This document shows positions 25,317-34,638 of a stretch of 64,000 nucleotides of DNA, piece after piece; the stretch's first letter is position 1, and every line of letters starts with the position of its first letter. The stretch is from Lachnospiraceae bacterium UBA1721 (lineage in GTDB: Bacteria > Bacillota > Clostridia > Lachnospirales > Lachnospiraceae). Location: NCBI GenBank assembly GCA_002317155.1, contig DCIR01000055.1:1-64000 (forward strand), read 5' to 3'. The translations under genes and the position numbers were made by a program. The notes beneath the pieces are model-generated. The model ran no database searches and was not told where the DNA came from. It worked only from the letters and a program-made list of their open reading frames with translations.

Positions 25317-27080
25317 ATGATGAATAAAAATGAATTTAATATACTCAATAATCTTTACAATGGTAGCAAGGGAAGAACAAGTTGCTCCTTTGATGTGGCA
25401 AATATAAAAGCAATTAAAGATATGATTGCGTATAATGAACTGATTGATGAAGGTTTGATTTCTAAAGATAACGGGTCGTTAACAAAAGCGGGAATAAAAG
25501 CTTTGGAGCCATACAAGGTCGATAATGCGATTATCCTTGCTGCGGGGGCAGCAACTCGTTTTATTCCTCTTTCGCTAGAACAACCAAAAGGTTTGTTTGA
25601 AGTTAAAGGAGAAAAGTTGATTGAACGTCAAATAATGCAACTCCAGGCGGCAGGTATAAATGATATTACGGTTGTTCTTGGCTATAAGAAAGAGATGTTT
25701 TTTTATTTGAAAGATAAATATAATGTTAAATTTGTAATAAATGATTTGTTTAATATCAAAAATAACATTGAAAGCATTTATTTGGCAAGAAATGACCTCA
25801 ATAATACATATGTTTGCGTTAGTGATAGTTATTTTGTGGAAAACCCATTCAATCAATATGAGTATCAGTCGTTTAATGCGGGGATTAGTATAGAAGAAAG
25901 ATCAAATGAAATGTATGTAGATACGGATTCGCAGGGCCGGATTTACAGGATGGAAAAAGATTGTGAAAAGGGTCAGATTTTGTTAGGACATGCTTTTTGG
26001 AAGAAAGATTTTTCTGATGCATTTGTTAAGATTGTAGAAGATGATAGAACTGTTGGAAAATATAATAATTCATTTTGGGAGTGGCTTGTAAGTGATAAAC
26101 TTGAAGAACTTCCCCCTTTTTATTTTAAGGAATATGTATGCGGAAATATATTTGAATTCGATTATTTTGAAGAGCTAAGAAAATTTGATGCTCATTATCT
26201 AGGTAACACTAATAGTGAAATTATCAGAAATATTAAATTGGTTTTTCGCTGTGATGAAGAAGATATTATAAATTTTAGAAATGTAAGTAAAGGAATGACT
26301 AATACTTCTTTCATATTCCAAATCGATGGAGTTGATTACATATATCGTCATCCTGGAGATGGAACAGAGAGTATAATCAGTAGGAGAAATGAAAAGACTT
26401 CATTGATAAAAGCTAAGGAGATAGGAATTGATCCTACATATGTTTATGCTGATGTCAATGAGGGATGGAAGGTATCAGTATTTGTATCTGAGTTTAGAGA
26501 ACCGAATTATGATTCATTCGAAGACTCTAAAAAAGTTATCTCTGTACTTCGAAAGCTCCATACATCTGGTGTGAAAGTTGGATATGGAATGAGAGCTTGG
26601 GAAGATTCATTAGTAACTGAAGAATTATTGAAGAAAAAAAATCCTGAGTGCTTTAAGAAATATGAGAATTTGAAGCAAAAGATAGAAAATCTCTATAATA
26701 AAACACTTGGTGATGGAGTAGAGAAGTGTTTTTGCCATGGTGATACTTATCAGCCTAATTGGATGTTGAAGCCAGATGGTGATGTGATTTTGATTGATTG
26801 GGAATATTCAGGTTTCTCTGATCCAGGCATAGATATTGGATATTATATTGTTGATGCGATGTATGATTTCGACGAGGCAGAAAGATTTATTAAAGAGTAT
26901 TTGCAAGATACATATACTGAAAAGAGATACTTTCATTTTATGGCTTATGTAGCTATAATAGCGTATTATTGGTTTGTATGGGCTTTATATAGAGAGTCTT
27001 GTGGTGCAGTAATGGGGGAAGCCCTAATAAATTGGAAAAATATGGCAGAAAAATACGTTGATTATTTACTGTCGCAATAA
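25317..27080 (+). CDS. winged-helix/LicC cytidylyltransferase/LicA-type kinase triple fusion
   Basis: 587 residues in three parts. ~1-65 is a winged helix (NGSLTKAGIKALEPYKV). ~70-300 is a nucleotidyltransferase (AIILAAGAATRFIPLSLEQP, NDITVVLGYKKEMFFYL). ~310-587 is a choline-kinase/APH-fold phosphotransferase with the Brenner motif CFCHGDTYQPNWML and the metal Asp in VILIDWEYSGFSDPGIDIGY. One polypeptide could phosphorylate an amino-alcohol and then activate it with CTP. ATG 25317 is chosen because AAGGTGAGG ends 6 nt upstream. The permease follows after 21 nt. Confidence 0.9.
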   Translation: MMNKNEFNILNNLYNGSKGRTSCSFDVANIKAIKDMIAYNELIDEGLISKDNGSLTKAGIKALEPYKVDNAIILAAGAATRFIPLSLEQPKGLFEVKGEKLIERQIMQLQAAGINDITVVLGYKKEMFFYLKDKYNVKFVINDLFNIKNNIESIYLARNDLNNTYVCVSDSYFVENPFNQYEYQSFNAGISIEERSNEMYVDTDSQGRIYRMEKDCEKGQILLGHAFWKKDFSDAFVKIVEDDRTVGKYNNSFWEWLVSDKLEELPPFYFKEYVCGNIFEFDYFEELRKFDAHYLGNTNSEIIRNIKLVFRCDEEDIINFRNVSKGMTNTSFIFQIDGVDYIYRHPGDGTESIISRRNEKTSLIKAKEIGIDPTYVYADVNEGWKVSVFVSEFREPNYDSFEDSKKVISVLRKLHTSGVKVGYGMRAWEDSLVTEELLKKKNPECFKKYENLKQKIENLYNKTLGDGVEKCFCHGDTYQPNWMLKPDGDVILIDWEYSGFSDPGIDIGYYIVDAMYDFDEAERFIKEYLQDTYTEKRYFHFMAYVAIIAYYWFVWALYRESCGAVMGEALINWKNMAEKYVDYLLSQ

Positions 27081-27101
27081 TTTAGAAGAAAGAGCAATGA
27101 A

Positions 27102-28601
27102 ATGTCAATGAATGAAAACGATAAAGGGCTAGTAAGGGCCCTCGGATTAAAAGAAGCTATTAGCATGACGATTGGAACTGTTGTTGGCGTTGGACTATTT
27201 ACTTGTGGATCATCGCAGATTGGATTAGTTGGGCCTTGGATTATAGGATTCACATTTATTGCATTGCTTATTTCGATATGGCCGTGCTTGATTTATGGTG
27301 AAATGTCTGCGGCACTTCCTTGTGCAGGTGGTACTTATAACTATGCCAAGAGAGGGTTAAATAGAGTTTGGGCTAATTTGTCAGGTTGGCATTATATTGT
27401 CTCTGTTGTCGCAATTGGGGCAGGTGAGACATTAGCTTTTTCCAATTACTTTAAGATTTTACTTGAACAGTTCGGTGTCAGCATTGATTGGCTCGACTCA
27501 CGTATTATAGCTATAGTGCTTGTGGCTATTTTCCTTGTATTAAACTTTAGAGGTATTGAACAGTCGGGTAAAGCGCAGACTGGATTTATGTTCTTCTTTT
27601 GGGCATGTTCCATCGCATGGTTTATGTATATGATTCCAAAAGTTCATGTTGAATATTTTGGTGGTATTACTATGAATAGTTTGCCTCCGTTCAATGAAAT
27701 GATGTACATCTTTGGTTTGGTATGGTGGTGCTATACGGGCTTTGAAACTTGCGTATCAATGGGGGCGGAGACTAAGTATCCACAATATAATCTGCCACGT
27801 GCATTGAAGATTTCTGTTTTTTTGGTATTTGCTCTTAATGCATTATTTCAGTGGTTCCTGGTGGGTTTGGTACCTCATGATTTTTATGGATTACTTGCTG
27901 TCGCGGATGCTCCATACGCAGAAGGATTGAAAGCGGCTGGGTTGATTGGTTTTCCGATTATTCTTTTATGCATTGGAATTGCGTTTGGCGGAGATCTTTC
28001 TACAATCAATCCTGGAATTGCAGCGCCTGCTAGATATATTTATACAATGGCACAGGATGGTGCGCTTCCTGCATTTTTGGGCAAAATACATCCTAAATAT
28101 AAAACACCATATGTGGCAGTTATCGTTGTTGGTGTGATTAATTTCATTTTGATAGCTACAGGTTCTATTGATTATATTGCATCAGTTTCACTTATATCTT
28201 TGGCAATCTGTTATATGATTGGCTGTTTGGCGTATCTTGGTTTAAAGGTAAAGTACGCAGATATGAAACGACCATATGTTGCACCTCTTGGTAAATTTGG
28301 CTGCTATTTTACTATTGTTATATATTGTTTCATGCTTGTTTTTGCAGATAGGATCGCGCTTATTACGGCTGGGGTGATTACGGTGCTATGCTTCATTTTT
28401 TATTTTATATTTACCAAAAAACATGCACCGGAATTAGTAAGCGTGGAGGCGGAGATAGGAGAGATTGAAGAACCTACAGTTGAAGAAAAATTAAAAATGG
28501 ATAAAGTTTATAATATTTGGAAATGGGTAACGATAGTTGTTACTTTGATTGCAATAGGTATATATTTAGTTCCGATTATTGTAAAGCAATTTAGTGTGTG
28601 A
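27102..28601 (+). CDS. APC-family permease, amino-alcohol or amino acid uptake
   Basis: 499 residues, 12-14 helices. The APC start is clear: [20 protein letters not shown] with the substrate-backbone glycines in helix 1, then [21 protein letters not shown] charged linker near residue 455 precedes two last helices. In phosphocholine loci the importer is normally LicB; here an APC transporter, a family that includes ethanolamine permeases, takes that place directly after the kinase. The imported compound is probably the substrate of the kinase or of the dehydrogenase. Confidence 0.85.
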   Translation: MSMNENDKGLVRALGLKEAISMTIGTVVGVGLFTCGSSQIGLVGPWIIGFTFIALLISIWPCLIYGEMSAALPCAGGTYNYAKRGLNRVWANLSGWHYIVSVVAIGAGETLAFSNYFKILLEQFGVSIDWLDSRIIAIVLVAIFLVLNFRGIEQSGKAQTGFMFFFWACSIAWFMYMIPKVHVEYFGGITMNSLPPFNEMMYIFGLVWWCYTGFETCVSMGAETKYPQYNLPRALKISVFLVFALNALFQWFLVGLVPHDFYGLLAVADAPYAEGLKAAGLIGFPIILLCIGIAFGGDLSTINPGIAAPARYIYTMAQDGALPAFLGKIHPKYKTPYVAVIVVGVINFILIATGSIDYIASVSLISLAICYMIGCLAYLGLKVKYADMKRPYVAPLGKFGCYFTIVIYCFMLVFADRIALITAGVITVLCFIFYFIFTKKHAPELVSVEAEIGEIEEPTVEEKLKMDKVYNIWKWVTIVVTLIAIGIYLVPIIVKQFSV

Positions 28602-28626
28602 ATGGAAAAATAAGGAGACAAGGTTT

Positions 28627-29715
28627 ATGAGTAAGGCGTTAATTACTGGAGTGACAGGCCAGGATGGTTCTTATTTAGCGGAATTATTATTGGAAAAAGG
28701 ATATGAAGTATATGGAATGATTCGTCGTTCATCTGTTGACTACAGAGAGCGTATAGCACATTTGGAAGGAACACCAAATTTCCACTTGAAATTTGGCGAC
28801 TTAGGAGATTCTATTTCACTTGTTAAGCTTATTGGTGAGATCAAACCTGATGAAATATATAATCTTGCTGCTCAGTCGCATGTACAGGTTTCTTTCGATG
28901 TACCAGAATATACAGCTGATGTCGTGGCTACGGGTGTGCTTCGCATACTTGAAGCGGTACGTGTATGTGGTCTTGCGAAGACTTGTCGTATATATCAGGC
29001 ATCTACGTCTGAGTTATATGGAAAAGTTGAGGAGGTGCCTCAAAAGGAAACAACTCCATTCCATCCATATAGTCCGTATGCTGTCGCGAAGCAATATGGA
29101 TTCTGGATCGTCAAGGAATACAGAGAGGCATATAATATGTTCTGCTGTTCAGGTATTCTTTTTAACCATGAGTCTGAACGTCGTGGTGAGACTTTTGTTA
29201 CTAGAAAAATTACTCTTGCAGCTGCTCGTATTGCACAGGGAAAGCAGGATAAGCTGTATCTTGGAAATCTTGATTCTCTTCGTGATTGGGGTTATGCGAA
29301 GGATTATGTTGAGTGTATGTGGCTGATTCTTCAGAATGATAAGCCGGAGGATTTTGTAATTGCTACAGGTGTGCAGCATTCTGTCAGGGAGTTTGCAACA
29401 TTAGCATTCCATCATGCGGGTATTGAAGTTGAATGGCAGGGAAGTGGTATGGATGAAAAAGGAATAGACAAGGCAACAGGTAAGGTTGTTGTTGAGGTAA
29501 GCCCTGATTTCTACCGTCCTACTGATGTAGTCAATCTTTGGGGCGATCCTACAAAGGCTCGTACAGAACTCGGATGGAATCCTACTAAGACTTCTTTCGA
29601 GGAGCTTGTTGAACTCATGACAAAGCATGACATGGAAAAGGTTGCAGTAGAAAGAGCTGAGGAGCATATCCGTATGAATTTGGCAGAGTACCTTGAAAAG
29701 GGAGTTGTTAAGTAA
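28627..29715 (+). CDS. gmd: GDP-mannose 4,6-dehydratase
   Basis: Converts GDP-mannose to GDP-4-keto-6-deoxymannose, the first step to GDP-L-fucose. 362-residue extended SDR: NADP loop [23 protein letters not shown], catalytic [14 protein letters not shown] with [11 protein letters not shown] (Y-x3-K), and [16 protein letters not shown], a GMD hallmark. AAGGAG lies 9 nt upstream of ATG 28627; an earlier in-frame GTG overlapping the permease end is less likely. It overlaps the next gene's start by 1 nt. Codon usage is visibly less AT-rich than in the upstream glycosyltransferases. Confidence 0.97.
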   Translation: MSKALITGVTGQDGSYLAELLLEKGYEVYGMIRRSSVDYRERIAHLEGTPNFHLKFGDLGDSISLVKLIGEIKPDEIYNLAAQSHVQVSFDVPEYTADVVATGVLRILEAVRVCGLAKTCRIYQASTSELYGKVEEVPQKETTPFHPYSPYAVAKQYGFWIVKEYREAYNMFCCSGILFNHESERRGETFVTRKITLAAARIAQGKQDKLYLGNLDSLRDWGYAKDYVECMWLILQNDKPEDFVIATGVQHSVREFATLAFHHAGIEVEWQGSGMDEKGIDKATGKVVVEVSPDFYRPTDVVNLWGDPTKARTELGWNPTKTSFEELVELMTKHDMEKVAVERAEEHIRMNLAEYLEKGVVK

Positions 29716-30659
29716 TGATGGAAAAGAATTCCAAGATATACGTTGCAGGACATAGGGGAATGGTTGGATCTGCAATTGTTAGAGAACTTGAAAGACAAGG
29801 ATATACAAATATTATTACAAGAACACATAAAGAACTTGATTTGATTAATCAAGTTGCGGTGGAAAAGTTTTTCGAAGATGAGAAGCCTGATTATGTGTTT
29901 CTTGCTGCTGCAAAGGTTGGAGGAATTATTGCTAACCAAAGTGCTTTAGCTGATTTCATGTATGACAATATGGTTCTTGAGATGAATGTAATTCATAGTG
30001 CATGGAAGAACGGTTGCAAGAAGTTAGAGTTTTTAGGCAGTTCATGTATCTATCCCAGAATGGCGCCGCAGCCTATGCCTGAAAGTTGTCTTTTGACATC
30101 TGAACTTGAAAAGACAAATGAGGCATATGCTTTAGCCAAAATTAGTGGTCTTAAGTATTGTGAATTTCTTAATAAGCAGTATGGAACTGATTATATTTCA
30201 GTTATGCCAACAAATCTTTATGGCCCTAATGATAATTATCATCCAACTCACTCACATGTATTGCCTGCATTGATTAGAAGGTTTCATGAGGCGAAGGAAG
30301 CAGGACTAGAGTCTGTAACTTGTTGGGGAGATGGATCACCCCTTAGAGAGTTCTTATATGTAGATGATCTTGCTAATCTTTGTGTGTTCCTTATGAACAA
30401 CTATAGTGGAGATGAGACTGTAAATGCTGGAACAGGCAAGGAATTGACTATTAAAGAGCTTACGGAACTTGTTGCTAAAGTGGTTGGCTATGATGGAGAG
30501 ATTCTTTGGGATATTTCTAAGCCTAATGGTACTCCTAGAAAACTTTTGGATGTTTCTAAGGCTGAAAAGCTTGGTTGGAGATATATGACAGAGCTTGAGG
30601 ATGGAATTCGTCTCTCGTACGAAGATTTCCTTAATAATCCAATGAGAGCAGAGAGATAA
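29715..30659 (+). CDS. fcl: GDP-L-fucose synthase
   Basis: Epimerises and reduces GDP-4-keto-6-deoxymannose to GDP-L-fucose with NADPH. 314 residues: VAGHRGMVGSAIVRELERQG, AAAKVGGIIANQ, the catalytic region FLGSSCIYPRMAPQPMPE with YALAKISG (Y-x3-K) and PTNLYGPNDNYHP. It directly follows gmd (TAATG overlap), so the two enzymes are made together. GGAG lies 10 nt upstream of ATG 29715. Confidence 0.97.
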   Translation: MMEKNSKIYVAGHRGMVGSAIVRELERQGYTNIITRTHKELDLINQVAVEKFFEDEKPDYVFLAAAKVGGIIANQSALADFMYDNMVLEMNVIHSAWKNGCKKLEFLGSSCIYPRMAPQPMPESCLLTSELEKTNEAYALAKISGLKYCEFLNKQYGTDYISVMPTNLYGPNDNYHPTHSHVLPALIRRFHEAKEAGLESVTCWGDGSPLREFLYVDDLANLCVFLMNNYSGDETVNAGTGKELTIKELTELVAKVVGYDGEILWDISKPNGTPRKLLDVSKAEKLGWRYMTELEDGIRLSYEDFLNNPMRAER

Positions 30660-30680
30660 AAGTTATATGAGGGATACAAT

Positions 30681-30713
30681 ATGAGCTGTTGTAGATGAAC
30701 TGCAGCAGCTCAT
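30681..30713 (+). other. long hairpin between fcl and manC
   Basis: ATGAGCTGTTGTAG / CTGCAGCAGCTCAT pairs over 14 bp (two G-U) with a 5-nt loop. It is followed by AAAAGTTT rather than a T-run, so it is not a standard terminator. It may be an RNA-processing or stabilising element. Confidence 0.55.
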
Positions 30714-30758
30714 AAAAGTTTAAAATAGTAATTAGAAAATATACATTTGGAGTTTGAC

Positions 30759-32072
30759 ATGAATATAGTATTATTATCTGGTGGATCAGGAAAACGTCTT
30801 TGGCCACTTTCGAACGATATAAGATCAAAACAATTTATAAAAATATTTAAAACTGAAAAAGACGATTACGAGTCTATGGTGCAGCGTGTATATAGTCAGA
30901 TAAAAAAAGTGGACTCTGATGCAACAGTTACAATAGCTACTTCAAAGACACAGGTATCTGCAATACATAATCAATTAGGGGAGAAGGTTAGTATCTCAGT
31001 GGAACCTTGTCGTAGAGATACATTTCCGGCGATTGCATTAGCCACATCATACCTTGTGGATGTAATGAAGATTAGTCCGGAGGAATCGGTAGTTGTATGT
31101 CCTGTTGATCCCTATGTGGAAGATGATTATTTTCAGGCGTTGAAAGGATTGGCGGAACAGGCAGATAAAGGTGAGGCTAATCTTGTGCTTATGGGGATTG
31201 AGCCGACATATCCTTCAGAGAAATATGGATATATTATTCCGGAATCTTCAGATAATACATCAATGGTTAAAACATTCAAAGAGAAACCAACTGAAGATGT
31301 AGCACGTGAGTATATAGCGCAGGGTGCTTTATGGAATGGTGGCGTATTTGCATATAAACTCAAGTATGTGTTACAAAGAGCCCATGAATTGATAGAATTT
31401 ATTGATTATGCAGATTTGTTTGATAAATATGAGATACTGACAAAGATATCATTTGACTATGCAGTAGTTGAACATGAGGACAAGATACAGGTTCAGAGAT
31501 TTTCCGGAGAGTGGAAGGATCTTGGTACTTGGAATACATTGACGGAAGCTATGGAAGAAAATGTAATAGGTAAAGGTATCATGAATGATGCTTGTTCTGA
31601 TGTACATATTCTTAATGAGATGGATGTTCCGATTCTGGCGATGGGACTACATGATGTGGTGATTTCAGCTTCTCCAGAAGGTATTTTAGTAAGTGATAAA
31701 GAACAGTCTTCTTATATTAAGCCTTTTGTGGATAAATTTGAGCAGCAGATTATGTTTGCTGAGAAGTCATGGGGAAGTTATAAAGTAATTGATGTAGAAA
31801 GTGGTTCTATGACAATTAAGGTTACACTTAATCCTGGCCACAAGATGAACTATCATTCACATAAGAATCGTGATGAGGTTTGGGTAGTGCTTTGGGGTGA
31901 AGGTAAGACCATAGTTGACGGAAGAGAACAGAATGTGAAGGCTGGTGATGTTATTACTATGAAAGCTGAGTGCAAACATACTGTAATCGCTAGTACGGAG
32001 CTTAAGCTTATTGAAGTTCAGATAGGTAATGAGATTAGTGTGAGTGATAAGCAGAAATTTGAGATGAATTAA
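30759..32072 (+). CDS. manC: mannose-1-phosphate guanylyltransferase with cupin domain
   Basis: Makes GDP-mannose from mannose-1-phosphate and GTP, the substrate of Gmd. 437 residues: LLSGGSGKRLWPLSNDIRSK at the start, EKPTEDVAREYIAQGALWNGG, and a C-terminal cupin (NPGHKMNYHSHKNRDEVWVV) of the phosphomannose-isomerase type II kind. The cupin half alone suggests possible isomerase activity as in bifunctional AlgA-type enzymes, but this is unproved. ATG 30759 follows TTTGGAG by 6 nt. Likely the last gene of the polysaccharide operon. Confidence 0.95.
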   Translation: MNIVLLSGGSGKRLWPLSNDIRSKQFIKIFKTEKDDYESMVQRVYSQIKKVDSDATVTIATSKTQVSAIHNQLGEKVSISVEPCRRDTFPAIALATSYLVDVMKISPEESVVVCPVDPYVEDDYFQALKGLAEQADKGEANLVLMGIEPTYPSEKYGYIIPESSDNTSMVKTFKEKPTEDVAREYIAQGALWNGGVFAYKLKYVLQRAHELIEFIDYADLFDKYEILTKISFDYAVVEHEDKIQVQRFSGEWKDLGTWNTLTEAMEENVIGKGIMNDACSDVHILNEMDVPILAMGLHDVVISASPEGILVSDKEQSSYIKPFVDKFEQQIMFAEKSWGSYKVIDVESGSMTIKVTLNPGHKMNYHSHKNRDEVWVVLWGEGKTIVDGREQNVKAGDVITMKAECKHTVIASTELKLIEVQIGNEISVSDKQKFEMN

Positions 32073-32161
32073 TATGTGGATGTGTTTATTAAGAATAAGA
32101 ATCTGCTAATATTTAGAACTAATTGAGAAATGTGATTATTGTCTTACAGGGCTGTTATTAA

Positions 32162-32692
32162 ATGAGATATAAACTTAATACCGATGATATTGAATTATAT
32201 GCTCAAAAAAGAATTGCAGAAGTATATGGAGATTCATACCTTAATATGGTATGGAATAAAAAGTCTGATGAGTATGATTTTACAAGTGATGATGGTAGAG
32301 CGCTAGAAGTAACTTCAGTTATATCTTGTGAAATAAGAGAAGTAGTACAATATGAAAACGCTATAGACAAGAAGGGATCAGCTAATATTTCAAAAGTTAC
32401 CAGTGCGATAAAGGTTAATGAGTCACAAGAGACATATATGTTTAAGGGTGGATCATTAGCGCAGTATCGTGTTAAGTGTATTGATAGTATTAGGCGGAAG
32501 AATGAGAAAGCTATTCGGCGTGAATTATTTGGAAAAAACTATTCATCAATTGAATTATGTTTATGTATACATGAAGCACCGTTTTTTGATGAGCTATCAG
32601 ATTTCGATTTTTTGAGCGAGGAATTTGAAAAATCCTTGTTTGACAGATTGTTTATTATAACAAGGGATAGATTTTTTACATTTGTAAAGTGA
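32162..32692 (+). CDS. unrecognised protein, possibly nuclease-fold
   Basis: 176-residue soluble protein with no signal peptide or helix for the membrane. It starts MRYKLNTDDIELYAQKRIAE. Around residues 38-52, YDFTSDDGRALEVTSVIS has the spacing Asp-x-n-E-x-T seen at the core of some PD-(D/E)XK folds, but this is weak evidence. The ribosome binding site is weak (AGGG). It lies at the 3' edge of the polysaccharide locus and is AT-rich like it. No function is assigned. Confidence 0.55.
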   Translation: MRYKLNTDDIELYAQKRIAEVYGDSYLNMVWNKKSDEYDFTSDDGRALEVTSVISCEIREVVQYENAIDKKGSANISKVTSAIKVNESQETYMFKGGSLAQYRVKCIDSIRRKNEKAIRRELFGKNYSSIELCLCIHEAPFFDELSDFDFLSEEFEKSLFDRLFIITRDRFFTFVK

Positions 32693-32803
32693 ATGATTAA
32701 GTTCTTGTGTAATTACATTACTTTATTGTTTTGACTGCCACAGATGAAGAACACATTATTACATTCAACATGTATAGATAACTATATCTTACGGATTTTT
32801 TAC

Positions 32804-32840
32804 GGTCTTGAATCTTTATGATTCAAGACCTTTTATTTTA
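32804..32840 (+). terminator. intrinsic terminator closing the polysaccharide region
   Basis: GGTCTTGAATC / GATTCAAGACC is a perfect 11-bp stem with a TTTAT loop, followed by TTTTATTTTA. The same left arm recurs in the terminator at 36641. Confidence 0.9.
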
Positions 32841-32891
32841 TCCGACCTACTCCCATTCCCCTTACTATATGTTATATTATATCTATACATC

Positions 32892-32909
32892 AAGTCAGTT
32901 CACTGACTT
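32892..32909 (+). promoter_or_regulatory. small leader hairpin before the esterase
   Basis: AAGTCAG-TTCA-CTGACTT is a perfect 7-bp stem-tetraloop just before the GGGGGG ribosome binding site. It follows an AT-rich promoter-like stretch (TATGTTATATTATAT). Confidence 0.4.
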
Positions 32910-32926
32910 TTACGGGGGGTATTTAT

Positions 32927-34516
32927 ATGGCAATGACAGAAAGACCAGTAATAGAGATGCTGGCAGACGGAAGTAAGTATTGGGAGCATGAGTATGAGAA
33001 GTTTTATCTTAAAACTTATGTTCCTAAGTCTGACCTGGACGGACAGGTTAACAACTATTCCTTCAGAGCGCCGATGCTGATCGTGTTCGAAGAGAATAGA
33101 ATGGACAAGGCAGCGGCAGTTGATTTCGCTGATAAAAATGGTCTGGCAAAAATTGCGGCAGATACATATTCTAGTGTACTCTTCGTATATCCTACCTGCG
33201 AGGGCGGATGGGTTAATGCGACTGAGGAAGTCTATTCATCACTTATAGCTGAGACTAAGATGGATCCCAGATATGAGGATGGTATCATCACTCTCAGTAA
33301 TTTCTTTACAGGTGAATTCCAGGGATATTTTATAAAGGGCGCGATATTCAGAGCGGATATTTATAGCTATGGTGCATCGGCTGATTTTGTGGCGCAGAAT
33401 TTATTAAAAACATTGCAGGGTGAGTATCTTTGGGGACCCGGAGAGATTACGCCTGCTATGTGCTCGATGGAAAGACTTAGTGTGATCCCGAATGTTGAGC
33501 GTAAGGACATCGGAATTCTCAGCGTAGGTAATTCTTCAGAAATTAACGCTGCATTTGAAGGATGTGAGAATCTGTTAATCAAAGATAGTGCAGATTATCC
33601 GGCAGATTTTAAGGCATTTGTTCGTAAGTTCAAAATGTGGTGCGGAAACATGGAAATCGAGCCTGATTTTGAGGCTCTTGGAATAATTGAGGACGCAGGC
33701 TTTGTCAGTGTAAAGACATCAACGGACAATAAGCTGGTGAAGGAGCCTGAACACAAAATAGGTTATTTTGCATACTACAATAAGGGGCTTTTTGACAATG
33801 GACCTGTTCCGCTACTTGTTGGATTCCATGGTGGCGGTGATTCTACCATGTATCTGACATATGTATCTGGCTGGTGGGAGATAGCGCATAGATATGGCTT
33901 CCTTTATGTGGCTGTTGAGAATCATCAGTTTGTAACTGCAACCGAGGCAGCAGCTGTGGTTGAAGCAATCAAGGAGCGCTATAACGTAGATGTACATAGA
34001 ATTTATGCATCTGGTTTCTCGATGGGTAGTGGCAAAACCTGGAACATGTTCGAAGAATATCCTGAGATGTTTGCCGGATTGGCTCCTGCAAGTGCGCTTT
34101 TCCCTGTCAAAAATAATCCACTCAGCCAGTCGGCAGGCGAGAATCACAATACTGATATAGCGGTTCCGATTTTCTATTCGGGTGGTGAACTTTCACATCT
34201 TCCGGAACTTCCTTGTCAGGCTGAGTCTGCAATAGAGAGAATTCAGTATGCCGCAGAGGTTAATAAGCTTAAGGCTAAGTTCAATGTAAAATTTGAAGAT
34301 AGAGATAGCTGGGCTGATCCTGTATACGGTGATGCACCTGACAGAGTTGAGAAGATTTGCGATGAGTCAAGAGGCAGTACACTTACAGTCAGATATTATG
34401 ACAGCGAAGACGGAGTATGTCGTACTGCATTTGCTAGTGTGAGCGGGCAGGTGCACGAGTGTCGTCATCATACCAATGAGAATGCATGGAAATTTATTTC
34501 ACAGTTTACACGATAA
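32927..34516 (+). CDS. alpha/beta-hydrolase, esterase/PHB-depolymerase-like
   Basis: 529-residue cytosolic protein (no signal peptide). The C-terminal ~260 residues form an alpha/beta-hydrolase: LLVGFHGGGDSTMYLTYVSG is the oxyanion-hole HGGGD motif and YASGFSMGSGKTWNMF holds the nucleophile (GFSMG). A late His (GQVHECRHH) could complete the triad. The N-terminal half is a separate, unrecognised domain. This is the esterase/depolymerase (feruloyl- or acetyl-esterase-like) type; substrate unknown. GGGGGG lies before ATG 32927. It has its own terminator. Confidence 0.78.
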   Translation: MAMTERPVIEMLADGSKYWEHEYEKFYLKTYVPKSDLDGQVNNYSFRAPMLIVFEENRMDKAAAVDFADKNGLAKIAADTYSSVLFVYPTCEGGWVNATEEVYSSLIAETKMDPRYEDGIITLSNFFTGEFQGYFIKGAIFRADIYSYGASADFVAQNLLKTLQGEYLWGPGEITPAMCSMERLSVIPNVERKDIGILSVGNSSEINAAFEGCENLLIKDSADYPADFKAFVRKFKMWCGNMEIEPDFEALGIIEDAGFVSVKTSTDNKLVKEPEHKIGYFAYYNKGLFDNGPVPLLVGFHGGGDSTMYLTYVSGWWEIAHRYGFLYVAVENHQFVTATEAAAVVEAIKERYNVDVHRIYASGFSMGSGKTWNMFEEYPEMFAGLAPASALFPVKNNPLSQSAGENHNTDIAVPIFYSGGELSHLPELPCQAESAIERIQYAAEVNKLKAKFNVKFEDRDSWADPVYGDAPDRVEKICDESRGSTLTVRYYDSEDGVCRTAFASVSGQVHECRHHTNENAWKFISQFTR

Positions 34517-34542
34517 ACGATGAAAAGCATGATAGTGAACGC

Positions 34543-34596
34543 AAAAACGACCGCCGTCATTAATCCCGCAAAGATTTTATAAGGCAGTCGTTTTTT
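34543..34596. terminator. long-loop terminator after the esterase
   Basis: AAAAACGACCGCC pairs with GGCAGTCGTTTTT (one mismatch) across a 27-nt loop and runs into TTTTTT. The A/T flanks allow activity in both directions. Confidence 0.7.
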
Positions 34597-34638
34597 GCTT
34601 TATCAAATAATTAAAACTTAAAGTAGATGGGGCACACA

